Below are positions 62,525 to 64,000 of a DNA stretch of 64,000 nt, piece by piece. The notes under the pieces were generated by a model. That model was given only the letters and a program-made list of their open reading frames with translations, did no database searches and was not told the origin of the DNA. Origin of the DNA: UBA5536 sp964592595 (GTDB lineage Bacteria > Bacteroidota > Bacteroidia > Bacteroidales > F082); the NCBI GenBank assembly GCA_964592595.1, contig CAZQFH010000009.1, positions 30,020 through 94,019 on the forward strand, given 5' to 3'. A program made the position numbers and the translations under genes. Each line of letters begins with the position of its first letter. The first letter of the stretch is position 1.

Positions 62525-62583
62525 GCTGACTTAGTCTTGCTTATGTTATACAACAATTTATAAATGTTACATAAATCCTACAT

Positions 62584-63696
62584 TTATCCGGCTGAGAAGT
62601 GCATTTTAAGCTTTTTCCACCAAAAAGTAAGTTGGTCTTTGCCATCGCTTTCTTTATTATTGTGCTCTCCCATGATGAGAGCAACAGGTTTTAGTTGATT
62701 AAATGCTGCACAAACTACTTTTATCATGGCGGCGAATGGTAAGAAAAGAATCATGCCGGCAAGACCCCAAACCGAAGCTCCAATAAACAGACTGAGAATA
62801 GCTGTTAATGCATTGATTTTTAAGCTTCCTCCAACAATTCTGGGCGTTAGAAAATTATCAGACACTAGCTGAACGAACCAAAATAGTAAAGCCACGATTA
62901 ATGCCGTCCATACGGAGCCGTAGGAAACAAATGTGTAGATAACCGGAATGGTAGCTCCAAGGGTAGTGCCTATATATGGAATAATGGCCAGGGCTGCGCC
63001 TAAAAATCCGAAAAGGAAGGGGTTGTCGATGCCAATGATCAATAGTCCGATGCTGTTTGCTAAGCCAATGATTACTGTGAGGATTACCATACCAAACAAA
63101 TATTTTTGCCCCACCTGCTGCACCGATTTTAACATTTTGAAAACGCGGAGTCTTTTATCTTCAGGCGAAAAAGCCAGAAATGCTTGTGTTAATCCATCTC
63201 TGTAAATAAGGAATAGAAAAACGAATATGATAGTCGCCATCAATCCGGCAATAAAAGTGGCAGTATTGTTTACGGTTTTACTGATCAAAAATCCCGTTGA
63301 ATCGCCAATCCAATCTTTCATCCGGTTCAGCAGTTCGTTTCTTTCCAGGTTTTCAATAAAATTTACATTTTTGTTGATGTAAATGGTAATATCAGCAAAA
63401 GCACTGATGATATCTTCTTGAAAATGAACAAATTCTTTCGACATGTGAATGAGCTGAGTCGAAAAAAAGTAAATAACTCCAACAATCATCAAAACGACAG
63501 ACAAAATGGAAAGAAAGGCAGCAAATATTTTATTGATTTTCCATTTCTCAAACTTTCTCGCCAATGGGAAAAGGATAAACGAAAGGAGTAAGGCAACACT
63601 CAGCGGAATGAGAATAGTTTTTGCCACAACCAATATGGCAAATAACGCAAATGATATAGCAATAACGTAAAATAACTTTTGAAATGACAGATTCAT
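62584..63696 (-). CDS. AI-2E family (UPF0118) transporter (second)
   Basis: A 370-residue polytopic membrane protein of the same family as the one at 28060, with the conserved GFLGAALAIIPYIGTTLGA segment and IGASVWGLAGMILFLPFAA near the C-terminus. I chose the ATG at 63696 (MNLSFQK) because a purine-rich AAGAAGAGATG context lies in front of it; an in-frame ATG at 63741 would add 15 residues. The substrate is unknown. It lies alone on the minus strand. Confidence 0.83.
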   Translation of the reverse strand: MNLSFQKLFYVIAISFALFAILVVAKTILIPLSVALLLSFILFPLARKFEKWKINKIFAAFLSILSVVLMIVGVIYFFSTQLIHMSKEFVHFQEDIISAFADITIYINKNVNFIENLERNELLNRMKDWIGDSTGFLISKTVNNTATFIAGLMATIIFVFLFLIYRDGLTQAFLAFSPEDKRLRVFKMLKSVQQVGQKYLFGMVILTVIIGLANSIGLLIIGIDNPFLFGFLGAALAIIPYIGTTLGATIPVIYTFVSYGSVWTALIVALLFWFVQLVSDNFLTPRIVGGSLKINALTAILSLFIGASVWGLAGMILFLPFAAMIKVVCAAFNQLKPVALIMGEHNNKESDGKDQLTFWWKKLKMHFSAG

Positions 63697-64000
63697 CTCT
63701 TCTTGATTTTTAAATGATAAAAACAGCTTTAATCCTTGCAAAGGTCATGGGATTTTAGACCGGAAATCTTACATATTTTTGAGAATGTGTTACAACATTC
63801 ACATATTTTCAGGCTTCAAACTAATGGTGATTTACTTCCTATTATCTGAAATAATGTTATTATTGGGCATGGGATTGCAATTCAACCAGATGTTCATCCC
63901 GGCTTGTGCCAAGTAAATGCACTCCTGAATATTATTGCTATTTCTTTATTGAGGTGACCAATTAATTACTTATCTTGTGAAGGAAAAATTGATTAAAAAC
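63697..64000. other. Right-edge non-coding stretch
   Basis: About 300 bases upstream of the AI-2E family gene up to the window edge. No credible gene is visible. A minus-strand GACCTTTG near 63737, two bases from the TAnnTTTG form, is a weak promoter candidate for the transporter. Confidence 0.35.

Noticed and set aside
1..64000. tRNA, rRNA, CRISPR arrays and riboswitches
   Set aside because: I looked for CCA-ended cloverleaf regions, regularly spaced direct repeats and known aptamer cores in the gaps and saw none; a covariance-model scan would settle this.

Overview
The window is chromosomal DNA of a member of the Bacteroidota. The evidence is: type IX secretion (T9SS) C-terminal sorting domains on three secreted proteins; many lipoproteins with short Bacteroidota-type signal peptides; an LruC-domain protein; an extended SecA of about 1100 residues; and at least a dozen upstream matches to the Bacteroidota -7 promoter element TAnnTTTG, with few strong Shine-Dalgarno sites. 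I cannot fix the order or genus from the sequence, though the housekeeping gene order fits Bacteroidales/Marinilabiliales-like lineages. I saw no rRNA, tRNA, CRISPR array or phage structural gene.

Layout. (1) 1-6.9 kb: three large secreted proteins, namely an LruC lipoprotein, a Trp-rich repeat T9SS cargo, and a multi-domain Kre9/KNH-like repeat T9SS cargo whose fifth repeat is split by an inserted domain. (2) 7-33 kb: housekeeping. This holds an SPOUT methyltransferase and HAD phosphatase; psd-cdsA; rsfS-ftsH-LUD; birA; pyrE; a Nudix hydrolase with coaD; secA; a patatin/outer-membrane-barrel protein with pyrH and a GT-C glycosyltransferase; frr; small envelope proteins; an AI-2E family exporter; an orphan histidine kinase; and an RhlE-type helicase. 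(3) 34.5-56.7 kb: a one-strand, tightly packed beta-1,3-glucan utilisation locus ending in a terminator and followed by its probable sensor-regulator. (4) 56.7-64 kb: outer-membrane proteins, a CDF metal exporter, an isoprenoid-synthase-like gene coupled to an aldo/keto reductase, a cold-shock protein and a second AI-2E family protein. Two MITE-like inverted-repeat elements sit in the long gaps on either side of the CDF-to-isoprenoid block.

The locus at 34.5-56.7 kb is the most interesting part. It encodes an N-terminal clan GH-A-like glycosidase fused to what looks like an outer-membrane beta-barrel; two multi-domain glucan-binding-like proteins (one a lipoprotein, one a T9SS cargo); a GH16 laminarinase lipoprotein; two GH17 lipoproteins; a GH30 lipoprotein; two GPH-family inner-membrane sugar symporters; two cytoplasmic GH17 enzymes; a cytoplasmic GH149/GH94-like beta-1,3-glucan phosphorylase; and a membrane-spanning Y_Y_Y/LuxR-type regulator. 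No SusC/SusD pair is present. The working model is uptake through the enzyme-barrel fusion instead of a TonB-dependent SusCD complex: GH16/GH30/GH17 trimming at the envelope, oligosaccharide import by GPH symporters, then phosphorolysis and hydrolysis in the cytoplasm. This model is inference; the domain assignments rest on motifs read by eye.
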